Shown here piece by piece: positions 19,324 through 27,710 of a stretch of 39,007 nt of DNA. A model generated the notes under the pieces. The model was not told the origin of the DNA. It ran no database searches and saw only the letters and a list, made by a program, of their open reading frames with translations. Position 1 is the stretch's first letter, and each line of letters starts with the position of its first letter. The stretch lies in the NCBI GenBank assembly GCA_026416585.1, contig JAOAEV010000118.1, forward strand, positions 1-39,007, in the 5' to 3' direction. The translations under genes and the position numbers were made by a program. This DNA is from Chlorobiota bacterium (GTDB taxonomy: Bacteria; Bacteroidota; Ignavibacteria; Kapaibacteriales; NICIL-2).

Positions 19324-20505
19324 TTACGACATTGAAACAACCCGCGGCGCAGCTTTGTCGAGCGCTACTCGGAAATATTCAGCTACTCGCGTGATGTCAT
19401 CTGGGGTAGTAAAACGACCAATGCCGATTCGAATTGCAGATTCTGCACGTTCTCTACCGACGTTCATCGCCTCGAGAACATGCGACACTTTGTGTTCACC
19501 GCTCCCACATGCCGAGACCGTGCTAACCGCAACCGAATCAAGAAATCCTATAAGCCTCTCTGCAGGAATACCTGGAAAACTAACATTGAGATTTCCCGGC
19601 AAGCGATGGTTGGGTTGCTTCTCGGGATCAGGTCCATTGATCACAGCATTTGGATAACTTTGGCGAAGTGCCGACCATAAAATTTGGCGCAACTGAGAAA
19701 GACGCTGCGTCTCTTCTATACGTTCGTGACAAGCTATTTCGAGTGCTGCCGCCAGCCCAACAATACCTGGAACGTTGAGCGTTCCACTGCGCAATCCGAA
19801 TTCATGACCTCCACCGTGCAAAAGTGGTTCAAGGTGAATTCGGGGCATACATTTCCGAACGTAGAGCACACCACAACCCTTTGGCCCATAGAACTTGTGC
19901 GCAGTAAAGGATGCCAAATCAACGTTGCTATCCGCAACATTGAACGGCACCTTGCCAACTGCTTGAGTTGCGTCAGTATGGAAGAGTATCCCCCGTTCTC
20001 GGCAGAGCGCACCAACGGCTGCAATGTTTTGTATCGTCCCGACTTCATTGTTCGCATGCATGACAGAGACAACAATTGTGTCGGGTCGCAGCACATGCTC
20101 AAGCTGTGCAATATCAATGAATCCTTCCGAATCCACGTCAAGGTACGTTACCTGAAAGCCGCGATGCTCCAACCAGCGACACGTATCGAGTACAGCACTA
20201 TGTTCGGTTTTCACTGTTACGATATGTCCACTACCACGGGCCAGTGCCACACCTTTGATGGCTGTATTGACCGATTCGGTTGCCCCAGAGGTAAAGATGA
20301 TTTCTTGAGAATCGGTGGCACCAATCAACTCAGCAACCTTCCGCCGTGCCGTGGTAACTGCTGCCTGTGCTTTCCAACCGTAACGATGCAGTGCCGATGC
20401 AGGATTCCCAAAGTACTCCACAAAATACGGCTCCATCACTGATCGGACCCGTTCATCGAGCGGCGTCGTTGCATGATAATCGAGGTAAATGCACTCACTG
20501 TCCAT
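19324..20505 (-). CDS. Cysteine desulfurase, IscS/NifS type
   Basis: MDSECIYLDYHATTPLDERV...; PLP Lys in LASFTAHKFYGPKGCGVLYV; active-site Cys loop STVSACGSGEHKVSHVL. Confidence 0.95.
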   Translation of the reverse strand: MDSECIYLDYHATTPLDERVRSVMEPYFVEYFGNPASALHRYGWKAQAAVTTARRKVAELIGATDSQEIIFTSGATESVNTAIKGVALARGSGHIVTVKTEHSAVLDTCRWLEHRGFQVTYLDVDSEGFIDIAQLEHVLRPDTIVVSVMHANNEVGTIQNIAAVGALCRERGILFHTDATQAVGKVPFNVADSNVDLASFTAHKFYGPKGCGVLYVRKCMPRIHLEPLLHGGGHEFGLRSGTLNVPGIVGLAAALEIACHERIEETQRLSQLRQILWSALRQSYPNAVINGPDPEKQPNHRLPGNLNVSFPGIPAERLIGFLDSVAVSTVSACGSGEHKVSHVLEAMNVGRERAESAIRIGIGRFTTPDDITRVAEYFRVALDKAAPRVVSMS

Positions 20506-20935
20506 TGGGCAGCTCCAGTTCAACGATATGTTGGTCGAGCAAATCGGCGATAGTCATTGCTTCAAATATACGCGCAATTTGCTCTTGCACAGCCAACAGG
20601 GGGGAACGAATTGTGCAATGCTGTTCGACGTAACATGGCGTACCATGTTCGTCCTCACATTGCACCAAGTGAATACTATGTCCCTCAACCGCTTCCACAA
20701 CCTGTGCTAAGGTAATCTGACGCGGGGATCGTGCAAGACAAAATCCACCATGAACACCGTGAGCTGCTCTAAGAATACCACTACGAGAGAGAGCACTCAG
20801 AACTTTCGCAACTAACTCAGCTGATAAGCCACAGCAGTCGGCGATTTCTTTGGAGGAAACAATCGTATCAGGCCGCATCCCCATGTACTGGAGCGCAAAT
20901 AATGCATACTCGACCTTTTTTGTTAGCCGCAGCAT
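20495..20935 (-). CDS. Rrf2-family transcriptional regulator with three Cys (IscR/SufR-like Fe-S sensor)
   Basis: MLRLTKKVEYALFALQYMGMRPD...SSKEIADCCGLSAELVAKVLSALSRSGILRAAHGVHGGFCLARSP; C-x7-C-x5-C in VQCEDEHGTPCYVEQHC. Confidence 0.93.
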   Translation of the reverse strand: MLRLTKKVEYALFALQYMGMRPDTIVSSKEIADCCGLSAELVAKVLSALSRSGILRAAHGVHGGFCLARSPRQITLAQVVEAVEGHSIHLVQCEDEHGTPCYVEQHCTIRSPLLAVQEQIARIFEAMTIADLLDQHIVELELPNGQ

Positions 20936-20938
20936 CGT

Positions 20939-21238
20939 TTATTGGTCGTAGTCTACACTGACACCATGTGTTACCGGATGCGCTTGACACGTCAGGATAT
21001 ATCCTTCAGCCAGTTCATCCTCGCTGAGGACATCGTTGGCATCCATCGTCACTTGTCCTTCTAACAATTTCGCTCGACAGGTTGCACAGGTACCCGACAA
21101 ACATGAATATGGTGGATCGAGATTCGCCCGTACCACTGCGACGAGCAATGTTTCGCCGGGTTCAACTGTTACAGTATGATCTTGTCCGTAGAGCCGAATC
21201 CGCACAACCGTCGGCTCGATAAGATAGCCATTATGCAT
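20939..21238 (-). CDS. [2Fe-2S] plant-type ferredoxin
   Basis: CLSGTCATCRAKLLEGQVTMD...ILTCQAHPVT cluster-binding pattern C-x4-C-x2-C...C. Confidence 0.93.
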   Translation of the reverse strand: MHNGYLIEPTVVRIRLYGQDHTVTVEPGETLLVAVVRANLDPPYSCLSGTCATCRAKLLEGQVTMDANDVLSEDELAEGYILTCQAHPVTHGVSVDYDQ

Positions 21239-21243
21239 AGGGT

Positions 21244-21555
21244 TCAATAAAGTCCAAGTTCCAACTTTACGTGATCTGGGATCATGCTCATATCCCATGG
21301 AGGATCAAAGGTCAATTCGACTTTGACATCAGTAACACCTTCGACGGTGCGAACAACTTGCTCAACTTGTTTCGGTAACCAATCAGCGACTGGACAACTT
21401 GGTGCTGTTACCGTCATAACAATATGCACGCTACCGTCATCAGCGACATTGATTTGGTACACCAAACCCAAGTCGTAAACATTGACAGGAATCTCTGGGT
21501 CGTACACCGTCCGGAGTGCATTGATGATGCGTTCTTTCAGCACTGTAGTTTCCAT
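21244..21555 (-). CDS. MIP18/DUF59 family Fe-S assembly protein (SufT-like)
   Basis: METTVLKERIINALRTVYDPEIPVNVYDLGLVYQINV...MTVTAPSCPVADWLPKQVEQVV; located in the suf cluster. Confidence 0.92.
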   Translation of the reverse strand: METTVLKERIINALRTVYDPEIPVNVYDLGLVYQINVADDGSVHIVMTVTAPSCPVADWLPKQVEQVVRTVEGVTDVKVELTFDPPWDMSMIPDHVKLELGLY

Positions 21556-21559
21556 GCTT

Positions 21560-22030
21560 TTACTCCGTCGTTGTGGTACCGCCACCATCGAGTGCTTGTT
21601 CAAGAGTATGCCAGGCTAACGTTGCGCACTTGATGCGCGTCGGGAATTCGCGCACACCCAATAGGACAGCGAGCTTACCCAATCCAGCATCTGTGACGAC
21701 ACAGTCAGGGTCGGACATCACCGCATCGTGGAACTGATTGAATAGCGCATGAACTTGTTGGACGGTTTTACCTTTGACCGCTTCAGTCATTAGCGATGCC
21801 GATGCACGACTGATTGCGCAGCCATCTCCTTCGAAACGGATATCTTCAATCGTGTCACTATTATCGATCCGCAGTGTAAGTATGAGCCGATCACCGCAGA
21901 GCGGGTTATAGCCTTCGGCATCGTGTGTGTGTGGTTCGACACGACCATAATTACGCGGCGAACGATGGTGATCGAGAATAACTTCCTGATACAGTTGTCG
22001 AAGCTCTTCAGGTAGCTGCACGGTCGTCAC
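21560..22030 (-). CDS. sufU: SufU-type Fe-S assembly / sulfur-transfer protein
   Basis: LRQLYQEVILDHHRSPRNYG...GYNPLCGDRLIL...GDGCAISRASASLMTEAVKGK...RIKCATLAWHTLEQAL. Likely GTG start in a GTGA overlap with the sufS stop. Confidence 0.94.
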   Translation of the reverse strand: MTTVQLPEELRQLYQEVILDHHRSPRNYGRVEPHTHDAEGYNPLCGDRLILTLRIDNSDTIEDIRFEGDGCAISRASASLMTEAVKGKTVQQVHALFNQFHDAVMSDPDCVVTDAGLGKLAVLLGVREFPTRIKCATLAWHTLEQALDGGGTTTTE

Positions 22031-23271
22031 CTCAACAATCGAATGCACTCATCGAGAGTTTCGGTTGCTCTCCGGATTTCCTCTGGCGTATTGTACATCG
22101 CTACCGAAATCCGCGATGCAGCAGCAATACCGAAAAAGTCCATCAATGGCTGCGCGCAGTGGTGACCCGCGCGTACTGCAATGCCCTCACGATCGAGAAA
22201 CGTTGCGATATCATGCGGATGCACTCCTTCAACGACAAACGACGCAACCGCCGTTCGTTCACGGTGCGGTCCAAGAAGTCGCACTCCGGGTATGCACTCG
22301 AGTCGCTCGATGCACAAGTCGAGTAATTGCTGTTCCCATTGCTCAACCGCTGGGATGCCCAATTGCTGTACATATTCAATGGCACATCCCAACCCAATTG
22401 CTTCGGCTATTGGTGGTGTGCCAGCTTCGAATTTATACGGCACGTCATTATAGGTTGTGCGCTCAAATGTCACACGGCGAATCATATCTCCCCCACCTTG
22501 GTATGGAGGCATACGTTCGAGCAAATCGCGCTTACCGTAGAGCACCCCAATGCCCGTGGGACCGTACACTTTATGACCAGAGAAGGCATAAAAGTCGCAA
22601 TCAAGCTTTTGAACATCCACAGGGCAATGCGCTATAGCTTGTGCTCCGTCAACCAAAACGACCGCACCTACTCGATGTGCCTGTTCAATAATCGGTTCGA
22701 GCGGCACAACAATCCCCAGCACATTCGACACGTGTGCAATTGCGACGATGCGTGTACGTTCGGTGATTGCATCGAGAACTCGCTCGAGAGAAAAACTTCC
22801 GTCGCTCTCGAGCGCAGCAGGGCGAATCCTTGCACCTGTCCGCTCGGCAACAAGTTGCCACGGTACGATGTTCGAATGATGCTCGAAGACGGTCACGAGG
22901 ATTTCATCTTCGCTGCTCAGCCTCGCACCTCCCCACGATGTAGCAACCAGATTGATACTCTCAGTGGTCCCACGTGTAAAAATGATTTCTTCGCGATGGG
23001 TAGCACCAATGAACCGCTGCACAATGTCTCGTGCATGTTCGTATGCATCGGTTGCCCGTTGACTCAAGTAATGTATTCCGCGATGGACATTGGCGTGCGA
23101 GGTTTCATAATACGTGCTGATCGCTTCGACAACGCGCCGAGGTTTTTGTGTAGTCGCTGCGTTATCGAGATATACCAACGGTTTCCCATACGGCTTTTCC
23201 CGCAGTATCGGGAAATCTTGGCGAATGCGTTCGACGTCAAAGCTGACTTGTGTCACTTCAGGCAAGTTCAT
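22027..23271 (-). CDS. sufS: Cysteine desulfurase, SufS type
   Basis: VERIRQDFPILREKPYGKPLVYLDNAATTQKPRRVVEAISTYYETSHANVHRGIHYLSQRAT...AFSGHKVYGPTGIGVLYG...VRAGHHCAQPLMDFFG. Confidence 0.96.
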   Translation of the reverse strand: MNLPEVTQVSFDVERIRQDFPILREKPYGKPLVYLDNAATTQKPRRVVEAISTYYETSHANVHRGIHYLSQRATDAYEHARDIVQRFIGATHREEIIFTRGTTESINLVATSWGGARLSSEDEILVTVFEHHSNIVPWQLVAERTGARIRPAALESDGSFSLERVLDAITERTRIVAIAHVSNVLGIVVPLEPIIEQAHRVGAVVLVDGAQAIAHCPVDVQKLDCDFYAFSGHKVYGPTGIGVLYGKRDLLERMPPYQGGGDMIRRVTFERTTYNDVPYKFEAGTPPIAEAIGLGCAIEYVQQLGIPAVEQWEQQLLDLCIERLECIPGVRLLGPHRERTAVASFVVEGVHPHDIATFLDREGIAVRAGHHCAQPLMDFFGIAAASRISVAMYNTPEEIRRATETLDECIRLLR

Positions 23272-24571
23272 CAGAGTGGAGCAGATGTTCGACACGTGCC
23301 AGCATTTCACTACGGATCGATTCGTAAGGAATTTTTCCGATGATCTCACCAGCGAATGCGGTCAGCAAGAGTGCCTCAGCCTGTTTTTTGCTCAAGCCAC
23401 GCGCCTGTAAATAAAACAGCGCTTCTCCATCAAGTTTGCCGACAGTGCAGCCGTGCGTACAGCGAACATCATCAGCAAATATTTCCAGCTGCGGCTTGGT
23501 ATTGATGGTCGCACGTGGACTGAGAACGATGTTACGGTTAGCTTGATACGCTGATGTTTTTTGTGCTTTCGGTCGCACATAAATTTTCCCATTGAACACC
23601 CCAGTGGAGCGCTCATCGAGAATTGCCTTATAGAGTTCATCGCTCGTAGAATGAGGAACGCGATGATCAACAGTGGTGTGGTGATCGACAAGCATTGTAC
23701 CATCGGCAATCGTTAGTCCATACAGTCGAGCATCAGCACCTTCACCGGACAGTCGTGCTGCAGGCATATTTCGCACAAAGCCACCTCCGATGCTTACCGA
23801 GACCATCAACAGTCGCCCGCTGCGCGCGATATCGAATTCATGAGTGGTAATCGTATGCGAATTAGAGGCAGCATCCTGTATCACCAGAACCGTTAGCGAT
23901 GCATTTTCTCCAATCCATCCTTCAAGAACTTGGTTGAGGAGTGCATGCCCCTCACCGCGAGATCGTTGAACAAGAACGAGCGTTGCGGATGCTCCAGGTG
24001 CAATGTCCACAATGTGTCGTTCGTGAACCATGCAGTTGTTCTCCGAGGCATCCACTACTGACACAAGAACAAGCGGTTCAACTGGTTCCGCCTCTTTTTG
24101 CTTGATAGCCACGCCATCACTGCTAAAAGCAGCATTCCATGCTACAATAGCATTGTTCTCAATTGTAGCAAGCGATCCTACTTTCGACAAGAGTATTGGA
24201 TCAGATGCGGCTGCTTCCTTCAGTGAAACAGCTTGTTCCGAGACACTGGCTGCAAAAATTCCGTTCTGTACTACAGCAACGTGCCCCCACCGCTCGAATT
24301 CTTTTGTGATGGCAGAGATATCGCTATCATGGACATCGGTCGCGGCAATAGTAAATCCTTTATTAAGCAACGTATAAAGATTGGTGTACTTCCACTCCTC
24401 GTGACGTACTGTTGGAATTCCCAAACGGTAGAGCTCTTCGATGGCACGTGCCCGAAATGAACGGAACGGATCTCCGTGCTCCGCATAGTGCTGAAGCACG
24501 CAATGATAATCTTCCGCAATGCGTTGAAGGAGCGGCGACTGCTCCCGCTCATGACTTACTGGGGTGGTCAT
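23258..24571 (-). CDS. sufD: Fe-S cluster assembly protein SufD
   Basis: GIPTVRHEEWKYTNLYTLL...DERSTGVFNGKIYVRPKAQKTSAYQANRNIVLSPRATINTKPQLEIFADDVRCTHGCTVGKLDGEALFYLQARGLSKKQA. Confidence 0.96.
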   Translation of the reverse strand: MTTPVSHEREQSPLLQRIAEDYHCVLQHYAEHGDPFRSFRARAIEELYRLGIPTVRHEEWKYTNLYTLLNKGFTIAATDVHDSDISAITKEFERWGHVAVVQNGIFAASVSEQAVSLKEAAASDPILLSKVGSLATIENNAIVAWNAAFSSDGVAIKQKEAEPVEPLVLVSVVDASENNCMVHERHIVDIAPGASATLVLVQRSRGEGHALLNQVLEGWIGENASLTVLVIQDAASNSHTITTHEFDIARSGRLLMVSVSIGGGFVRNMPAARLSGEGADARLYGLTIADGTMLVDHHTTVDHRVPHSTSDELYKAILDERSTGVFNGKIYVRPKAQKTSAYQANRNIVLSPRATINTKPQLEIFADDVRCTHGCTVGKLDGEALFYLQARGLSKKQAEALLLTAFAGEIIGKIPYESIRSEMLARVEHLLHSDELA

Positions 24572-25338
24572 GCCTGAGCCTCCGCAGTTTCTTTGATCCA
24601 GTCGTAACCTTGTGCTTCAAGTTCAGTGGCAAGTTCTTTTGCGCCTGACTTGATGATTCGACCGCGATAGAGGACATGAACAATATCAGGAACAATGTAG
24701 TTGAGCAACCGCTGATAGTGCGTAATTACAACAAACGCACGTTCCGGCGTCCGCAATGCATTGACACCATCGGCAACAATTCGGAGAGCATCAATATCGA
24801 GACCTGAGTCCGTTTCATCGAGAATTGCGAGAGTTGGCTCGAGCATTGCAAGTTGAAAGATTTCATTACGCTTCTTTTCCCCACCGGAGAATCCTTCGTT
24901 GACAGCACGGGAGAAAAACGACGGCTCGATGTGAACCAGTTTCGCACGCTCATGCATCAAGGACATGAACTCCATTGCATCGAGTGGCTCGAGTCCGCGA
25001 TGCTTACGAAGTTCATTGAGGGCTGTTTTGAGAAATGTTGCCGTCGAAACACCAGGAATTTCTACTGGATACTGAAATGCCAAAAAAAGTCCTTCACGGG
25101 CTCGCTCCTCAGGTGACAGCTCAAGTAAATTCTTTCCGTTGAAGATGATTTCGCCTTCGGTAACCTGGTAATCTTCACGCCCTGCTAAGACTGCAGCAAG
25201 TGTGCTTTTCCCGGAGCCATTAGGTCCCATGATGGCACACACCTGCCCAGGAAAAATATCCAAATCAATGCCACGAAGAATTTCTTTATTGCCGATACTG
25301 GCGTGAAGATTTCGAATTTGGAGTAGTGGCTCTGTCAT
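24568..25338 (-). CDS. sufC: Fe-S cluster assembly ATPase SufC
   Basis: LLQIRNLHASIGNKEILRGIDLDIFPGQVCAIMGPNGSGKSTLAAVLAGREDYQVTEGEIIFNGKNLLELSPEERAREGLFLAFQYPVEIPGVS. Confidence 0.97.
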   Translation of the reverse strand: MTEPLLQIRNLHASIGNKEILRGIDLDIFPGQVCAIMGPNGSGKSTLAAVLAGREDYQVTEGEIIFNGKNLLELSPEERAREGLFLAFQYPVEIPGVSTATFLKTALNELRKHRGLEPLDAMEFMSLMHERAKLVHIEPSFFSRAVNEGFSGGEKKRNEIFQLAMLEPTLAILDETDSGLDIDALRIVADGVNALRTPERAFVVITHYQRLLNYIVPDIVHVLYRGRIIKSGAKELATELEAQGYDWIKETAEAQA

Positions 25339-25365
25339 AGTAGTTCAGTCGAAAACAGTGATACA

Positions 25366-26817
25366 TTAACCAACACTTCCTTCCAGCGAGATTGTTAGCA
25401 GCTTTTGTGCCTCGACGGCAAACTCCATGGGAAGCTTACTGAGGACTTCCCGTGCGTATCCATTGATGATAAGTGCCACTGCGGTTTCTGTATCGAGACC
25501 GCGTTGGTTACAATAAAAGATGATATCCTCGCCAATTTTCGATGTTGTCGCCTCGTGCTCGACAATTGCGGTAGGGTTGTTGACCTCGATATACGGGAAC
25601 GTGTGTGCACCACATCGGTCACCGATGAGAAGCGAATCACATTGTGAAAAGTTGCGAGCATTCTCCGCGTTCGCATTGACGCGTACCAAACCACGGTACG
25701 AATTCTGACTATAGCCTGCACTAATTCCCTTCGACACAATACGGCTGCGCGTATTCCGCCCGACGTGAACCATTTTCGTTCCTGTATCAGCTTGCTGGCG
25801 GTGATTAGTAACAGCAACCGAGTAAAATTCACCTATGGAATTGTCACCTTTGAGGATCACACTCGGATACTTCCAGGTGATCGCCGAACCAGTTTCCACT
25901 TGCGTCCACGAAATCTTCGAGTTTTCGCCCCCACACAGACCGCGTTTTGTTACAAAGTTGTAGATACCACCACGACCTTCCTTATCGCCGGGATACCAGT
26001 TCTGAACAGTCGAGTACTTGATTTCAGCATTTTTGAGTGCAATCAATTCAACGACCGCAGCGTGGAGTTGGTTCTCATCTCGCATTGGTGCAGTACAGCC
26101 TTCCAAGTAACTGACGTACGCACCTTCATCGGCAATGATAAGCGTTCGTTCGAATTGACCAGTATTACGTGCATTGATTCGGAAGTAGGTCGAAAGCTCG
26201 ATCGGACACCGCACACCTGGTGGAACATAACAAAATGAGCCATCGGTAAACACCGCTGAATTGAGTGCAGCAAAAAAATTATCGTTCGGTGGTACAACCG
26301 TTCCCAGATACGTTCGAACCAGGTCAGGATACTCACGGATTGCTTCACTGATAGAGCAAAAAATAATCCCAAGCGATTGGAGCTTTTCACGAAACGTCGT
26401 TGCTACCGATACACTGTCGAGCACGGCATCAACAGCAACACCCGCAAGAACTTCCTGTTCATGGAGCGGTATTCCAAGACGCTCGAATGTTTGGCGTAAC
26501 TCAGGATCAATTTCATTGAGCGAGCGCGCTTGCGATACTTTTTTCGGTGCAGCATAGTAGCTAATCGCTTGATAATCAATTGGCTCATAACGAACGTTTG
26601 CCCAGTGTGGTTCGCTCATGTGCTGCCAGTATCGAAACGCTTGAAGTCGCCACTGGAGCATCCAATCCGGCTCACCCTTTTTCTGTGAAATCAATCGGAT
26701 GATGTTTTCATCCAATCCAGGCGCAACAACTTCCTCTTCGATCTGGCTTTCGAACCCGTACTCGTACTGGTAATCTGCTGCAGTAAGACGTTCGAGAATA
26801 TCCACATTTTCACTCAC
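25366..26817 (-). CDS. sufB: Fe-S cluster assembly scaffold SufB
   Basis: Standard Suf[48 protein letters not shown]...[28 protein letters not shown]. Confidence 0.97.
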   Translation of the reverse strand: MSENVDILERLTAADYQYEYGFESQIEEEVVAPGLDENIIRLISQKKGEPDWMLQWRLQAFRYWQHMSEPHWANVRYEPIDYQAISYYAAPKKVSQARSLNEIDPELRQTFERLGIPLHEQEVLAGVAVDAVLDSVSVATTFREKLQSLGIIFCSISEAIREYPDLVRTYLGTVVPPNDNFFAALNSAVFTDGSFCYVPPGVRCPIELSTYFRINARNTGQFERTLIIADEGAYVSYLEGCTAPMRDENQLHAAVVELIALKNAEIKYSTVQNWYPGDKEGRGGIYNFVTKRGLCGGENSKISWTQVETGSAITWKYPSVILKGDNSIGEFYSVAVTNHRQQADTGTKMVHVGRNTRSRIVSKGISAGYSQNSYRGLVRVNANAENARNFSQCDSLLIGDRCGAHTFPYIEVNNPTAIVEHEATTSKIGEDIIFYCNQRGLDTETAVALIINGYAREVLSKLPMEFAVEAQKLLTISLEGSVG

Positions 26818-26867
26818 AGGGATCTACCTCGAAAAATCCGACAACTTTGTTCTGGTTTCAAGACGCA

Positions 26868-26875
26868 CAAACATA
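26868..26875 (-). promoter_or_regulatory. Candidate -7 box TATGTTTG for the suf operon
   Basis: Minus-strand TATGTTTG 50 nt upstream of the sufB start; identical octamer to that upstream of the SusC-like gene. Confidence 0.42.
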
Positions 26876-26882
26876 CGGTCTC

Positions 26883-26911
26883 CGTGTAACAGTTCCAGGT
26901 AGGATTACACG
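26883..26911. promoter_or_regulatory. Inverted repeat CGTGTAA-N15-TTACACG between divergent suf and pdxJ promoters; candidate operator
   Basis: Perfect 7-bp arms read directly from sequence, between the TATGTTTG (-) and GATATTTG (+) boxes. Confidence 0.45.
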
Positions 26912-26918
26912 ATATTTG
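26911..26918 (+). promoter_or_regulatory. Candidate -7 box GATATTTG (one mismatch to TAnnTTTG) for pdxJ
   Basis: 28 nt upstream of the pdxJ ATG. Confidence 0.3.
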
Positions 26919-26946
26919 CGAAAACAATTGAAGGAACCATGTTTAC

Positions 26947-27663
26947 ATGGCAGAGCTTGCTATAAACGTTGATCACATCGCGACCCTCCGAGAAGCACGA
27001 GGAGGAATTGAACCTGATCCCGTCGCTGGGGCTGTAATCGCTGAACTTGCGGGAGCTGCAGGTATTGTTTGCCATCTGCGGGAAGATCGGCGTCACATTA
27101 GCGAACGAGACGTTGAAATACTGCAAGCAGTCGTCAAGACAAAACTCAATTTAGAAATGGCAGCTGCACCTGACATTATTGCGTTTGCCTTGAAAACACT
27201 ACCCGACGTTGTGACACTTGTACCCGAACGACGCGAAGAGCTCACGACTGAAGGTGGCCTTGATGTAGCTGCGCGTGTTGATTACTACACCGAACTGGTT
27301 CAACGAATGCACGACAAAGAAATTGAAGTGAGCTTTTTCATCGAACCAGATATAATGCAAATAGACGCAGCAGTTACTGCCGGTGCAGACATCGTCGAAC
27401 TCCACACCGGTGCATATGCTAATGCACGCTCTCCTGAAGAAGTACGACATGAACTTGATCGTCTCACACGTGCAGCCGAGTATGCGCATCAGTACGGTCT
27501 GCGGGTGCACGCTGGACATGGGCTCAACTATCTCAACGTCGTACCAATCGTATGCATACCACACGTCGTTGAGGTGAGCATCGGTCATGCGATTATTGCG
27601 CGTGCAGTTTTTTGCGGGCTCGATCGCGCAGTACGCGAAATGTGCGAGTTGGTTCGTCATTAG
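26947..27663 (+). CDS. pdxJ: Pyridoxine 5'-phosphate synthase
   Basis: MAELAINVDHIATLREARGGIEPDPVAGAVIAELAGAAGIVCHLREDRRHISERDVEIL...VTLVPERREELTTEGGLDV...VHAGHGLNYLNV. Confidence 0.97.
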   Translation: MAELAINVDHIATLREARGGIEPDPVAGAVIAELAGAAGIVCHLREDRRHISERDVEILQAVVKTKLNLEMAAAPDIIAFALKTLPDVVTLVPERREELTTEGGLDVAARVDYYTELVQRMHDKEIEVSFFIEPDIMQIDAAVTAGADIVELHTGAYANARSPEEVRHELDRLTRAAEYAHQYGLRVHAGHGLNYLNVVPIVCIPHVVEVSIGHAIIARAVFCGLDRAVREMCELVRH

Positions 27664-27710
27664 CCCGCGTTTGAGGTTTCTCCATGTGTTCAACAGTCTC
27701 GACTTTCCTT

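Noticed and set aside
19684-20442. 252-aa plus-strand ORF opposite the IscS-type desulfurase
   Set aside because: Antisense shadow ORF, no recognizable domain.
22327-23343. 338-aa plus-strand ORF opposite sufS
   Set aside because: Fully antisense to a high-confidence SufS; composition Cys/His/Asn-rich and without recognizable motifs. Shadow ORF.
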